Assembly (NCBI GenBank): GCA_934454745.1
Contig: CAKSGP010000048.1
Span: 1-8,330, forward strand
Length of the DNA: 8,330 nucleotides
Origin: an uncultured Clostridia bacterium
GTDB taxonomy: Bacteria; Bacillota; Clostridia; UBA1381
Direction of reading: 5' to 3'
The notes under the pieces are model-generated. The model worked only from the letters and a program-made list of their open reading frames with translations. It made no database searches and was not told the origin of the DNA. Within the stretch, counting starts at the first letter, position 1. Each line of letters begins with the position of its first letter. Positions 1 to 6,397 of this stretch are shown in pieces. The translations under genes and the position numbers were made by a program.

Positions 1-1
1 T

Positions 2-376
2 CATCACACCGAGTGCGAGCTATCCGTCTTTATTGAGGGTGAAGGTGTGTATTCTGTATGCGGAAAAGAATATGAATTTAAACCCATGGATGTGTTTTTG
101 TTCGGAAGTAATGAGGATCACTGCATAACCGCCATTGATAAGGAAATAAATCTTCTGAATATACAATTTGAACCGCGTATATTATGGGAGCGTTTGGAAA
201 ATATTGAGCTTTTAAAGCTGTTTTCGGCACGAAACGAGCATTTTTCAAACCGCTTTGACAGCAATCTCGAAAACCGTCTTACCCTAAAGGATATTGCGTG
301 TGTCGCCTGTATGACACAGACGTATTTTTCCTATGTTTTCAAAAAATTCAGCAGAAATGACTCAACCCTTTATTAG
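2..376 (+). pseudogene. AraC-family transcriptional regulator, 5'-partial and internally deleted remnant
   Basis: The frame is open from the window edge, so the true start lies outside. About 62 cupin-type sensor residues come first (HHTECELSVFIEGEG, then DVFLFGSNEDH, then NIQFEPRILWE). LLKLFSARNEHFSNRFD follows, the usual end of the core sensor region in this family. It then jumps at about bases 255-265 straight into the first helix-turn-helix (NLENRLTLKDIA, then TQTYFSYVFKKFS). Intact relatives have roughly 60-70 residues of dimerisation linker there. After FKKFS at about base 352 the frame reads only RNDSTLY and stops, so the second HTH and C-terminus are missing. The last codons lie inside a hairpin that looks like a terminator. 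I read this as a regulator broken by two deletions and probably unable to bind DNA normally. The family call is firm; the pseudogene call rests on remembered family architecture, not an alignment. Confidence 0.75.
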
Positions 377-390
377 GATTTGAGTCACTT
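355..390. terminator. Hairpin between convergent genes, likely bidirectional terminator
   Basis: TGACTCAA at 358-365 pairs perfectly with TTGAGTCA at 380-387. The outer A/T pairs at 355-356/389-390 and an inner CC/GG extend it, with a loop of about 10 nt. On the + strand the right arm is followed by a T-rich run (CTTCTTTTGCT). On the - strand it is followed by TTTCTGCTGAATTTTTTG. It lies between the stop codons of the AraC remnant and the activase-like gene, and overlaps the last codons of the AraC remnant. The stem is short and not GC-rich, so termination may be partial. Confidence 0.55.
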
Positions 391-409
391 CTTTTGCTAT
401 TAAATTATC

Positions 410-3400
410 TTATACCTCTTGCTTTTCTGCCGATTTAAGCTCGGTTCTGCGTTTTTTATGGAGAATAGTGTCAAACATTTCGTTTTTCTTTATATTTTCG
501 AAGGCAACCGCCATCATTAGTTTAATTCGGTTAAGCTGATTAACCTCACTCGCTCCCGGGTCATAGTCGATTGCTACCACATTTGATTGGGGATAGAGTC
601 TGCGTAGCTCTTTTATCATACCCTTTCCCGTTACGTGGTTAGGTAGACACGCAAAGGGCTGTACGCAAACAATATTCGGCACACCTGAGTTTATAAGTTC
701 AATCATCTCACCTGTCAAAAACCAACCTTCACCTGTACAGTGTCCAAGCTGTAACACCTTCTTTGCCTCCTCTGCAATCTGGGCAATATGTCCCGGTGCA
801 CGGGAGGCAAATTTCGGATTTTCAAGCATAAGCTTCTTTGCGTGTTTTCTGTAACTTTCAACACCCCATATGGCAAGATTGCATAGACGTGCCGTAGATG
901 CCTTTGTTCCGAGATTATCACGCTTAAAGTTATTGTTATACAAACAATATAAGAAGAAATCTGCCAGTCCCGGCATAACAGCTTCTCCGCCCTCGGATTC
1001 TATAACTCCGACAACGTCGTTATTTGCATCAGGGTGGAATTTTACAAGTATTTCACCTACTATTCCGACTTTAGGCTTTTTAACTGTTTCATCAATGGGA
1101 ATTCTGTCAAAATCAGCTATTATTTCCTCAATAACACGCTTTAGTTTAAGATTACGGCTATTATTGTTAACCAAATCATTGTATAATCTTGACTGCCAGC
1201 GGTCATACACCTCATTCGTTTCGCCCTCATTAATCTCGTAAGGGCGTACCCTTTGTGAAAGGGAAAGCAACAAATCGCCCCAAGTACAAGCCTTTAAAAG
1301 CCCTGATACAAGCTTTGGGGTTATCTTAAACCCAGGATTGCCCTCAAGTCCCGAAATATTAAGAGATATTACAGGAACCTGTGGATAACCCGCTTCCTTT
1401 AGTGCTTTACGCAAAAATGCTATGTAGTTTGTTGCACGGCAACCGCCGCCTGTTTGTGTTATCATAACCGATGTATTATCGGGATCGCATCTGCCTGATA
1501 TAAAGGCGTTTACAAGCTGTCCTGTAACAAGTATTGACGGATAGCAAGCATCGTTATTAACACTTTTTAGTCCTGCCTCAATATCCTCAGGTGTTGCGTG
1601 CTCCAAAACTGCCGCGTTATATCCGTTAGCACGCAAAACTGCCTCAAACAGCCTGAAATGTGTAGGACTCATCTGTGGAAATATAATCGTATGATTTTTC
1701 TTTTCCTTTTCCGTAAACTTTACGCGGTTGATTGTATAATCCTCAACCTTATGCGGTATAAATCCATTTGTGTCACGCTCTCTAACGGCAGCCTTGAGGG
1801 AACGCACTCTTATACGTGCCGTACCCAGATTTGAAACTTCATCAATCTTAAGGGTTGTATATATACGCTCGTGTGACTGAAGTATTTCCATTACCTGATC
1901 GGTTGTTACCGCATCAAGACCGCAACCGAAGGAGTTAAGCTGAATAAGCTCCAGACGGTCATTTTTTATAACCTCTGCCGCCGATTCATAAAGTCTTGTA
2001 TGGTACGCCCACTGATCAACTACACGTATGTCACGCTCAAGATGACCAAGATGTGCGATACTGTCCTCTGTTAAAACAGCAAAGCCAAGGCTGTTTATCA
2101 TATCCGGAATACCGTGGTTAATTTCAGGGTCAATATGATAAGGTCTTCCGGCAAGGACTATTCCGCGCTTGTTATTCGCCTCAAGCCATTGTATAACCTC
2201 CTCGCCCTTATGGCGTATATCATCTTTGTAGCGTTTAAGTTCGGCAAATGCCTTTTCCGCCGCATCTTTTATTTCTTTAAACGGTATATCATACTTTTCT
2301 AAAGCCTTTGCCATCTGCTGATTAAAGGACGTACGGTCCGCAAGATTTATAAACGGATATAAGAAGCATATATCATCATTACGCAATGAATCCATATTTT
2401 TATAAACCACTTCAGGATATGATGTTACCATAGGACAATTAAAATGGTTGCCCGCATCACTGTATTCTATCTGCTCATAAGGAATACAGGGATAGAATAT
2501 TGTATTATATCCCCTATCAAGCAAGTCCGCAATATGACCGTGAACAAGCTTTGCAGGATAGCACGCACTCTCGGACGGAATTGAATCAATACCCTTTTCA
2601 TAAAGTGCGTGTGTGCTCCTTCCTGAAAGCTTTACGCTAAATCCAAGCTCTGTAAAGAAAGTAAACCACAAGGGATAGTTCTCATACATATTAAGTACTC
2701 TCGGCATTGCCATAACACCTCTTGGTGCTTCATCTGCCTTTAAGCCTTTATATTTAAATGCACGTTTATATTTATAATCGTAAAGATTTGGAATATCTTT
2801 CTTTTTCGCTGTCTCCCCTGCACCTCTCTCACAACGGTTACCTGAAATGAATTTACTTCCGTCACCAAAATCCGTAACAGTAAGCTGACAATGGTTATTA
2901 CACTTCTGACAGCGTTTAAGATTAGTTTTGAAGGTGAAGGAATCAATCTCATCACGTGTTATAATATCACATTCACCGCCTGCCCATCGCTCCTTTGCAA
3001 TAAGGGCAGAGCCGAATGCACCCATAATTCCTGCAATATCAGGACGTGTAACTTCTTTGCCTGTCAGAAGTTCAAAACAGCGTAAAATCGAATTATTGTT
3101 AAAGGTTCCGCCCTGCACAACTATCTTTTCACCCATAAGGGACGGATCCCGAAGCTTTATAACTTTATACAGTGCATTACGCACAACAGAATAAGACAAA
3201 CCGGCACTGATGTCATCAACAGTTGCACCCTCTTTTTGTGCCTGTTTTACACGTGAATTCATAAACACCGTACAGCGTGTTCCCAAATCAACGGGATTTT
3301 CTGCAGTAAGTGCCTCCTCTGCAAAAGAAATTGCATCATATCCCAAGGACTCTGCAAAGGTCTGTATAAACGAGCCACAGCCTGATGAGCACGCCTCGTT

Positions 3401-4717
3401 AAGCATAATAGAATCTATTACGCCGTTTTTGATTTTCATACACTTCATATCCTGACCGCCTATGTCGATTATAAAATCAACGCCTGGTCTGAAATGATTT
3501 GCGGCTTTATAGTGTGCAATTGTTTCTATCTCGCCCTCATCAATACGAAACGCAGTTTTTAGAAGCTGTTCGCCATAGCCTGTTGTACAGCCGTTAGCTA
3601 TGTATGCAGTTTTTGGCAGTTTCTCGTACAACTCCCTCATTATATTTAATCCGCAGGTAATGGGGCTTCCTTCGTTCTTACCGTAGTATGAATAAACTAT
3701 CTCATCGTTTTCATTTATTACTGCACACTTAATAGTTGTTGAACCCACATCAAGTCCAAGGAATACAGGCCCTTTTACAGCAGAAATATCGCCTCTTAGT
3801 GCAGTATCCTTTTTATGACGGGCAAAAAACTCTTTTTCATCTGCTTCGCTTTCAAAAAGCTTTGGCATACGTGTTATCTCTGCATCAACACCATGTGAAT
3901 TTTTAAGCTTAGATTTGAGTTCCGATATATTTCTGACCGTCTTATCGCTATACATTAATGCCGCACCGATTGCTACAAAAAGCTGTGCATTATCAGGAGT
4001 AGTAAAAGATGTTGCATTTTCTTTTAATGTTTCTGTAAATCTGACTCTTAGCTCCGTAAGAAAATGCAGCGGTCCGCCTAAGAATACAATATTCCCCTTA
4101 ATCGGTCTGCCCTGTGCAAGTCCTGAAATAGTCTGGGTTACCACCGCCTGTAAAACCGATGCTGCAACGTCCTCACGTGCCGCACCCTCATTTAACAATG
4201 GCTGAACGTCCGACTTCGCAAACACACCGCATCGTGCGGCAATAGGATATATTGTTGTATGCTTTTTTGCAAGTTCATTAAGTCCGTCTGCATCTGTCTT
4301 TAAAAGTATGCTCATCTGGTCTATAAATGAGCCCGTTCCGCCGGCACAGGTACCGTTCATTCGCTGTTCAAGTCCCCCTGAAAGATAGAGTATCTTTGCA
4401 TCCTCACCGCCAAGCTCTATTACAACGTCTGTACCAGGCAAAAATGCTTCTATTGCAGTTTTGTTTGCAATAACTTCCTGCACAAACTCAAGTCCCAGCA
4501 TTTCCGAGAGCAAAAGCCCGCCCGAACCCGTTATGACAACGCTAAAATCTTTATCTCCGACTGTTTCCTCTGCTTTATCAAAAAGAGAAAGAACCGTGTT
4601 CTTTATATCAGAGTAGTGACGTCTGTATTCAGAATATAGAATGTTTTTATCATCATCAAGCACAACTATTTTTACAGTAGTTGAGCCTACATCTATTCCC
4701 ATATGAAGTTTACTCAT
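410..4717 (-). CDS. Acyl-CoA dehydratase activase-related giant protein (two BadF/BadG/BcrA/BcrD ATPase domains, DUF2229, HgdB-like C-terminus)
   Basis: Members of this family use ATP hydrolysis to drive electrons to very low potential for an iron-sulfur dehydratase or reductase; the substrate of this fused type is not established. The protein has 1435 residues and is presumably cytoplasmic. ASKHA domain 1 spans about 5-255 (GIDVGSTT at 7-14, ELGGEDAK, candidate cluster cysteines C124 in NGTCAGGTGSF and C163 in AARCGVF). ASKHA domain 2 spans about 318-575 (GLDVGSTT at 321-328, DIGGQDMK, C443/C447 in EACSSGCGSF, C482 in GTRCTVF). A Cys-rich motif follows (CQKCNNHC at 603-610, then C629). From about 666 to the end come two HgdB-like units with ACYP motifs at C719 and C1058, plus GRPYHIDPEINHG, GGGCRATNYI, HCTGEGWFLTGEM and DYDPGASEVNQ. 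The start is ATG 4717, preceded by AAAGGAG; the TTG at 4735 would encode the ribosome binding site itself. It appears intact and lies 54 nt downstream of the secreted-protein gene, probably co-transcribed. Confidence 0.9.
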   Translation of the reverse strand: MSKLHMGIDVGSTTVKIVVLDDDKNILYSEYRRHYSDIKNTVLSLFDKAEETVGDKDFSVVITGSGGLLLSEMLGLEFVQEVIANKTAIEAFLPGTDVVIELGGEDAKILYLSGGLEQRMNGTCAGGTGSFIDQMSILLKTDADGLNELAKKHTTIYPIAARCGVFAKSDVQPLLNEGAAREDVAASVLQAVVTQTISGLAQGRPIKGNIVFLGGPLHFLTELRVRFTETLKENATSFTTPDNAQLFVAIGAALMYSDKTVRNISELKSKLKNSHGVDAEITRMPKLFESEADEKEFFARHKKDTALRGDISAVKGPVFLGLDVGSTTIKCAVINENDEIVYSYYGKNEGSPITCGLNIMRELYEKLPKTAYIANGCTTGYGEQLLKTAFRIDEGEIETIAHYKAANHFRPGVDFIIDIGGQDMKCMKIKNGVIDSIMLNEACSSGCGSFIQTFAESLGYDAISFAEEALTAENPVDLGTRCTVFMNSRVKQAQKEGATVDDISAGLSYSVVRNALYKVIKLRDPSLMGEKIVVQGGTFNNNSILRCFELLTGKEVTRPDIAGIMGAFGSALIAKERWAGGECDIITRDEIDSFTFKTNLKRCQKCNNHCQLTVTDFGDGSKFISGNRCERGAGETAKKKDIPNLYDYKYKRAFKYKGLKADEAPRGVMAMPRVLNMYENYPLWFTFFTELGFSVKLSGRSTHALYEKGIDSIPSESACYPAKLVHGHIADLLDRGYNTIFYPCIPYEQIEYSDAGNHFNCPMVTSYPEVVYKNMDSLRNDDICFLYPFINLADRTSFNQQMAKALEKYDIPFKEIKDAAEKAFAELKRYKDDIRHKGEEVIQWLEANNKRGIVLAGRPYHIDPEINHGIPDMINSLGFAVLTEDSIAHLGHLERDIRVVDQWAYHTRLYESAAEVIKNDRLELIQLNSFGCGLDAVTTDQVMEILQSHERIYTTLKIDEVSNLGTARIRVRSLKAAVRERDTNGFIPHKVEDYTINRVKFTEKEKKNHTIIFPQMSPTHFRLFEAVLRANGYNAAVLEHATPEDIEAGLKSVNNDACYPSILVTGQLVNAFISGRCDPDNTSVMITQTGGGCRATNYIAFLRKALKEAGYPQVPVISLNISGLEGNPGFKITPKLVSGLLKACTWGDLLLSLSQRVRPYEINEGETNEVYDRWQSRLYNDLVNNNSRNLKLKRVIEEIIADFDRIPIDETVKKPKVGIVGEILVKFHPDANNDVVGVIESEGGEAVMPGLADFFLYCLYNNNFKRDNLGTKASTARLCNLAIWGVESYRKHAKKLMLENPKFASRAPGHIAQIAEEAKKVLQLGHCTGEGWFLTGEMIELINSGVPNIVCVQPFACLPNHVTGKGMIKELRRLYPQSNVVAIDYDPGASEVNQLNRIKLMMAVAFENIKKNEMFDTILHKKRRTELKSAEKQEV

Positions 4718-4725
4718 TTGTAAAA

Positions 4726-4732
4726 CTCCTTT
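4726..4732 (-). promoter_or_regulatory. Ribosome binding site fixing the activase start
   Basis: The minus strand reads AAAGGAG here, 8 nt before ATG 4717. An upstream in-frame TTG at 4735 overlaps this motif, so the longer reading is very unlikely. The 54-nt gap to the upstream gene shows no convincing -35 element, which suggests read-through transcription. Confidence 0.85.
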
Positions 4733-4771
4733 CAATTTATGCTGATTTTTAAATTATGAATTAATCGCTTA

Positions 4772-6001
4772 TTATAAGTCATCATCTTCTGATTTTCTGT
4801 TATGATAAACTTTCTTAGGTCTTGTGTACACAACATACATCACAAAACCCACAGCCACCGCCGCCATCAGGATAATCGCTACTATTATAACTATAATCGG
4901 CAAAACACTGTGGTCTTTCCGATCTGTATCGTGAGGTTCTGCGTTACTGCTGTCAACTGCTGTAAGCTCATAGGGCTTTTCGGTTGTAGCCGATTCCATT
5001 TTTTCATCATCTAATATAACTTCTATTTCTTTTTCGGTACCTAATTTCAGCCCCTCACCTGAACGGTTAATATTCTCAATGTAATCCTCCGGATCATATG
5101 GCATATCCTCTGTCCGGAGTGCAAAAAAAGCAGAATTTCCCTGCATTGCCCTCAAGTGACTTACCAATGCACATATTGCAATGGCAGAATCGTCAGGATC
5201 CTCACCAAAGCTCCCGTCCTCATTGTGTGTGGACATAAGCGCATTAAGTGTTGATAATGAACCGTCCGAAAATCCGGGGTCATTATCTGCATCAACACCT
5301 GCCGCATCAAGTGCCATAACGGCATATGCTGTATTTTTAACACTTCCAAAGCCAAAATCAGGATTTTTATTGTTCTGGAGATAATCGACTCCGCGGAGTA
5401 TTGCAGAATTAATATCGTATCGATATTTTTCGCCTATCTCATTGCCTTTTACTATATAGGCATTTCCTGAAAAAAACGAAAGTGCTATAATACTTTTTGA
5501 TGTTGCAAGCACATCACCGTCAAAGCCACCATCACTATTTTGCATTAAAACAAGACCGACAACCAATTTATCAATGTCGGTAGATTTTGATTTTATTTTA
5601 TATTCACCGCTTTGCAGTGCAATGATTGAGTCTGCCTTATCAGATGCACGTGTGAAATTACATCTGTATGTATTCTCTGCAACAAATTTATCTGAAAGCG
5701 TACCTCCTGATGCAGTGTTCGCTGTTATAATACGATGTGCGTCCTGAACAGTTTCAGGTTTTCTTGATGCGGTAATCTTTGCGTATTTATTATAATCAAA
5801 TGCTCTGTTAAAGCGTCGCAAAGCCATTATACAGTAATCAGAAGCAACAGAATCTGTATCGCCTAAAGGCGATATATTATTTTCTATCCATTTAAATGTA
5901 TGTTCAATACTTTTGTATATTTGAGTGCCTGTATATTCTGCCTGTGCAACTCCTGAAAAAAGCATAAAAAATGCACATATAAAAGCAATTATTCTTTTCA
6001 T
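4772..6001 (-). CDS. Secreted, membrane-anchored protein with prenyltransferase/squalene-cyclase-type alpha/alpha repeats
   Basis: The protein has 409 residues. The N-terminus MKRIIAFICAFFMLFSGVAQA (1-21) is a signal peptide with an AQA cleavage site. The extracellular part resembles terpenoid-cyclase alpha/alpha-toroid repeats, each a QNxDGGF-like turn followed by a helix ending in AxxAL. Turns are QNSDGGFDGD (154-163), QNNKNPDFGF (209-218) and HNEDGSFGED (259-268); a weaker unit lies near 36-64. The third repeat contains DPDDSAIAICAL (268-279), superficially like the DxDD acid motif of class II terpene cyclases. A polar linker (about 330-365) leads to one membrane helix (about 366-392) and a short charged tail ending SEDDDL. 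Such repeats often occur in Gram-positive surface proteins with binding rather than catalytic roles, so no reaction is assigned. The start is ATG 6001 after AGGGAGGAG; starting at 6055 would put the -35 and -10 boxes inside the gene. It ends in tandem stops TAATAA. Confidence 0.8.
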   Translation of the reverse strand: MKRIIAFICAFFMLFSGVAQAEYTGTQIYKSIEHTFKWIENNISPLGDTDSVASDYCIMALRRFNRAFDYNKYAKITASRKPETVQDAHRIITANTASGGTLSDKFVAENTYRCNFTRASDKADSIIALQSGEYKIKSKSTDIDKLVVGLVLMQNSDGGFDGDVLATSKSIIALSFFSGNAYIVKGNEIGEKYRYDINSAILRGVDYLQNNKNPDFGFGSVKNTAYAVMALDAAGVDADNDPGFSDGSLSTLNALMSTHNEDGSFGEDPDDSAIAICALVSHLRAMQGNSAFFALRTEDMPYDPEDYIENINRSGEGLKLGTEKEIEVILDDEKMESATTEKPYELTAVDSSNAEPHDTDRKDHSVLPIIVIIVAIILMAAVAVGFVMYVVYTRPKKVYHNRKSEDDDL

Positions 6002-6007
6002 CGTGCA

Positions 6008-6016
6008 CTCCTCCCT
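6008..6016 (-). promoter_or_regulatory. Ribosome binding site fixing the secreted-protein start
   Basis: The minus strand reads AGGGAGGAG six nt before ATG 6001. This start puts the hydrophobic signal peptide at the exact N-terminus. The upstream in-frame start at 6055 would add 18 residues encoded by promoter sequence. Confidence 0.85.
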
Positions 6017-6026
6017 ATTGTATTCA

Positions 6027-6055
6027 ATTATAGCATAGGTTACTTTTTTTGTCAA
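6027..6055 (-). promoter_or_regulatory. Consensus sigma-A promoter for the secreted protein and activase genes
   Basis: On the minus strand TTGACA (6055-6050) and TATAAT (6032-6027) are separated by exactly 17 nt, matching consensus at all 12 positions. Transcription should begin near 6020, leaving a leader of about 20 nt. No operator palindrome was seen over the boxes. Confidence 0.85.
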
Positions 6056-6098
6056 TTAACAATTTTTTTCGATAAAATGAATTATTTTTAAAAAAGGC

Positions 6099-6127
6099 TT
6101 TATTTTTTTATAGTTATATGTTATAAT
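6099..6127 (+). promoter_or_regulatory. Extended -10 promoter for the SCIFF operon
   Basis: TATAAT at 6122-6127 is preceded by TG at 6119-6120, making an extended -10 (TGTTATAAT). Seventeen nt upstream is only a weak -35 (TTTATT, 6099-6104), set in a strongly A/T-rich tract (6061-6110) that could act as an UP element. The predicted start is near 6134, giving a leader of about 39 nt. It is divergent from the promoter at 6027-6055. Confidence 0.7.
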
Positions 6128-6172
6128 GTACATATGGCAGTATGCTTTACTATCTAAGAGGAGGTAAACACA

Positions 6173-6316
6173 ATGAAACACGTTAAGACCCTTAACAAGG
6201 CTAACCTTAAGGAATCAGCTGTAAAAGGCGGATGCGGCGAGTGCCAGACATCTTGTCAGTCAGCTTGTAAGACTTCCTGTACAGTTGCTAACCAGAAGTG
6301 TGAGCACGCTGAATAA
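6173..6316 (+). CDS. scfA: SCIFF family ranthipeptide (radical SAM RiPP) precursor
   Basis: This 47-residue peptide is the RiPP precursor modified by the downstream radical SAM enzyme. The leader MKHVKTLNKANLKESAVKGG (1-20) matches the conserved SCIFF start. The core CGECQTSCQSACKTSC continues to QKCEHAE and has cysteines at 21, 24, 28, 32, 36 and 43, the six-cysteine pattern that names the family. Thr26, Thr34 and Thr37 are possible crosslink acceptors; in the studied Clostridium thermocellum homologue (CteA) the reported thioether joins Cys32 and Thr37, and both residues occur here at the same numbers. AGGAGG (6159-6164) lies 8 nt before the ATG. Codon choice is strongly biased (all Asn AAC, all Gln CAG, mostly AAG for Lys), as in highly expressed genes. 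SCIFF is near-universal in Clostridia. A signalling role has been proposed for ranthipeptides, but the function is not settled. Confidence 0.96.
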   Translation: MKHVKTLNKANLKESAVKGGCGECQTSCQSACKTSCTVANQKCEHAE

Positions 6317-6326
6317 CTAATGTGAC

Positions 6327-6357
6327 ATACGCTTGGCGATGTGTGCGTCAAGCGTAT
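6327..6357 (+). terminator. Intercistronic hairpin between precursor and maturase (partial terminator or attenuator)
   Basis: The arms at 6327-6338 and 6346-6357 form a 12-bp stem (ATACGCTTGGCG against CGTCAAGCGTAT, one G-U pair) around the 7-nt loop ATGTGTG. The following TGTTTTGG is a broken T-tract, so read-through is expected. It begins 10 nt after the precursor stop and would favour excess precursor mRNA over maturase mRNA, either by partial termination or by shielding the precursor's 3' end. Confidence 0.75.
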
Positions 6358-6380
6358 TGTTTTGGTTATTAAATTATACG

Positions 6381-6386
6381 AAAGGA
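6381..6386 (+). promoter_or_regulatory. Ribosome binding site for the maturase TTG start
   Basis: AAAGGA lies 11 nt before the TTG at 6398. The first in-frame ATG (6416) is about 30 nt away, too far to use this site. This supports the weak TTG start. Confidence 0.6.
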
Positions 6387-6397
6387 AATGATAAAAA

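Noticed and set aside
870..1241. Open frame of 123 codons on the + strand, antisense to the activase gene
   Set aside because: No ribosome binding site, low-complexity Ser/Leu-rich translation, and it lies wholly opposite a strongly conserved coding region; the same holds for the + strand frames at 2928-3194, 3210-3455 and 3915-4205.
4771..4776. TATAAT on the minus strand at the stop codon of the secreted-protein gene, a possible promoter for the activase
   Set aside because: No -35-like hexamer at 16-18 nt spacing (the sequence there reads CAGAAA or similar), and the match arises from the TTA-TAA-TAA codons at the gene end.
4772..6001. Calling the secreted protein a squalene-hopene or terpene cyclase
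   Set aside because: It is exported, has only about four repeats, and the DPDD stretch can arise from the ordinary repeat consensus.
6128..6172. Riboswitch or regulatory fold in the SCIFF leader
   Set aside because: Only about 39 nt, with a 4-bp CATA/TATG inverted repeat; nothing beyond chance.
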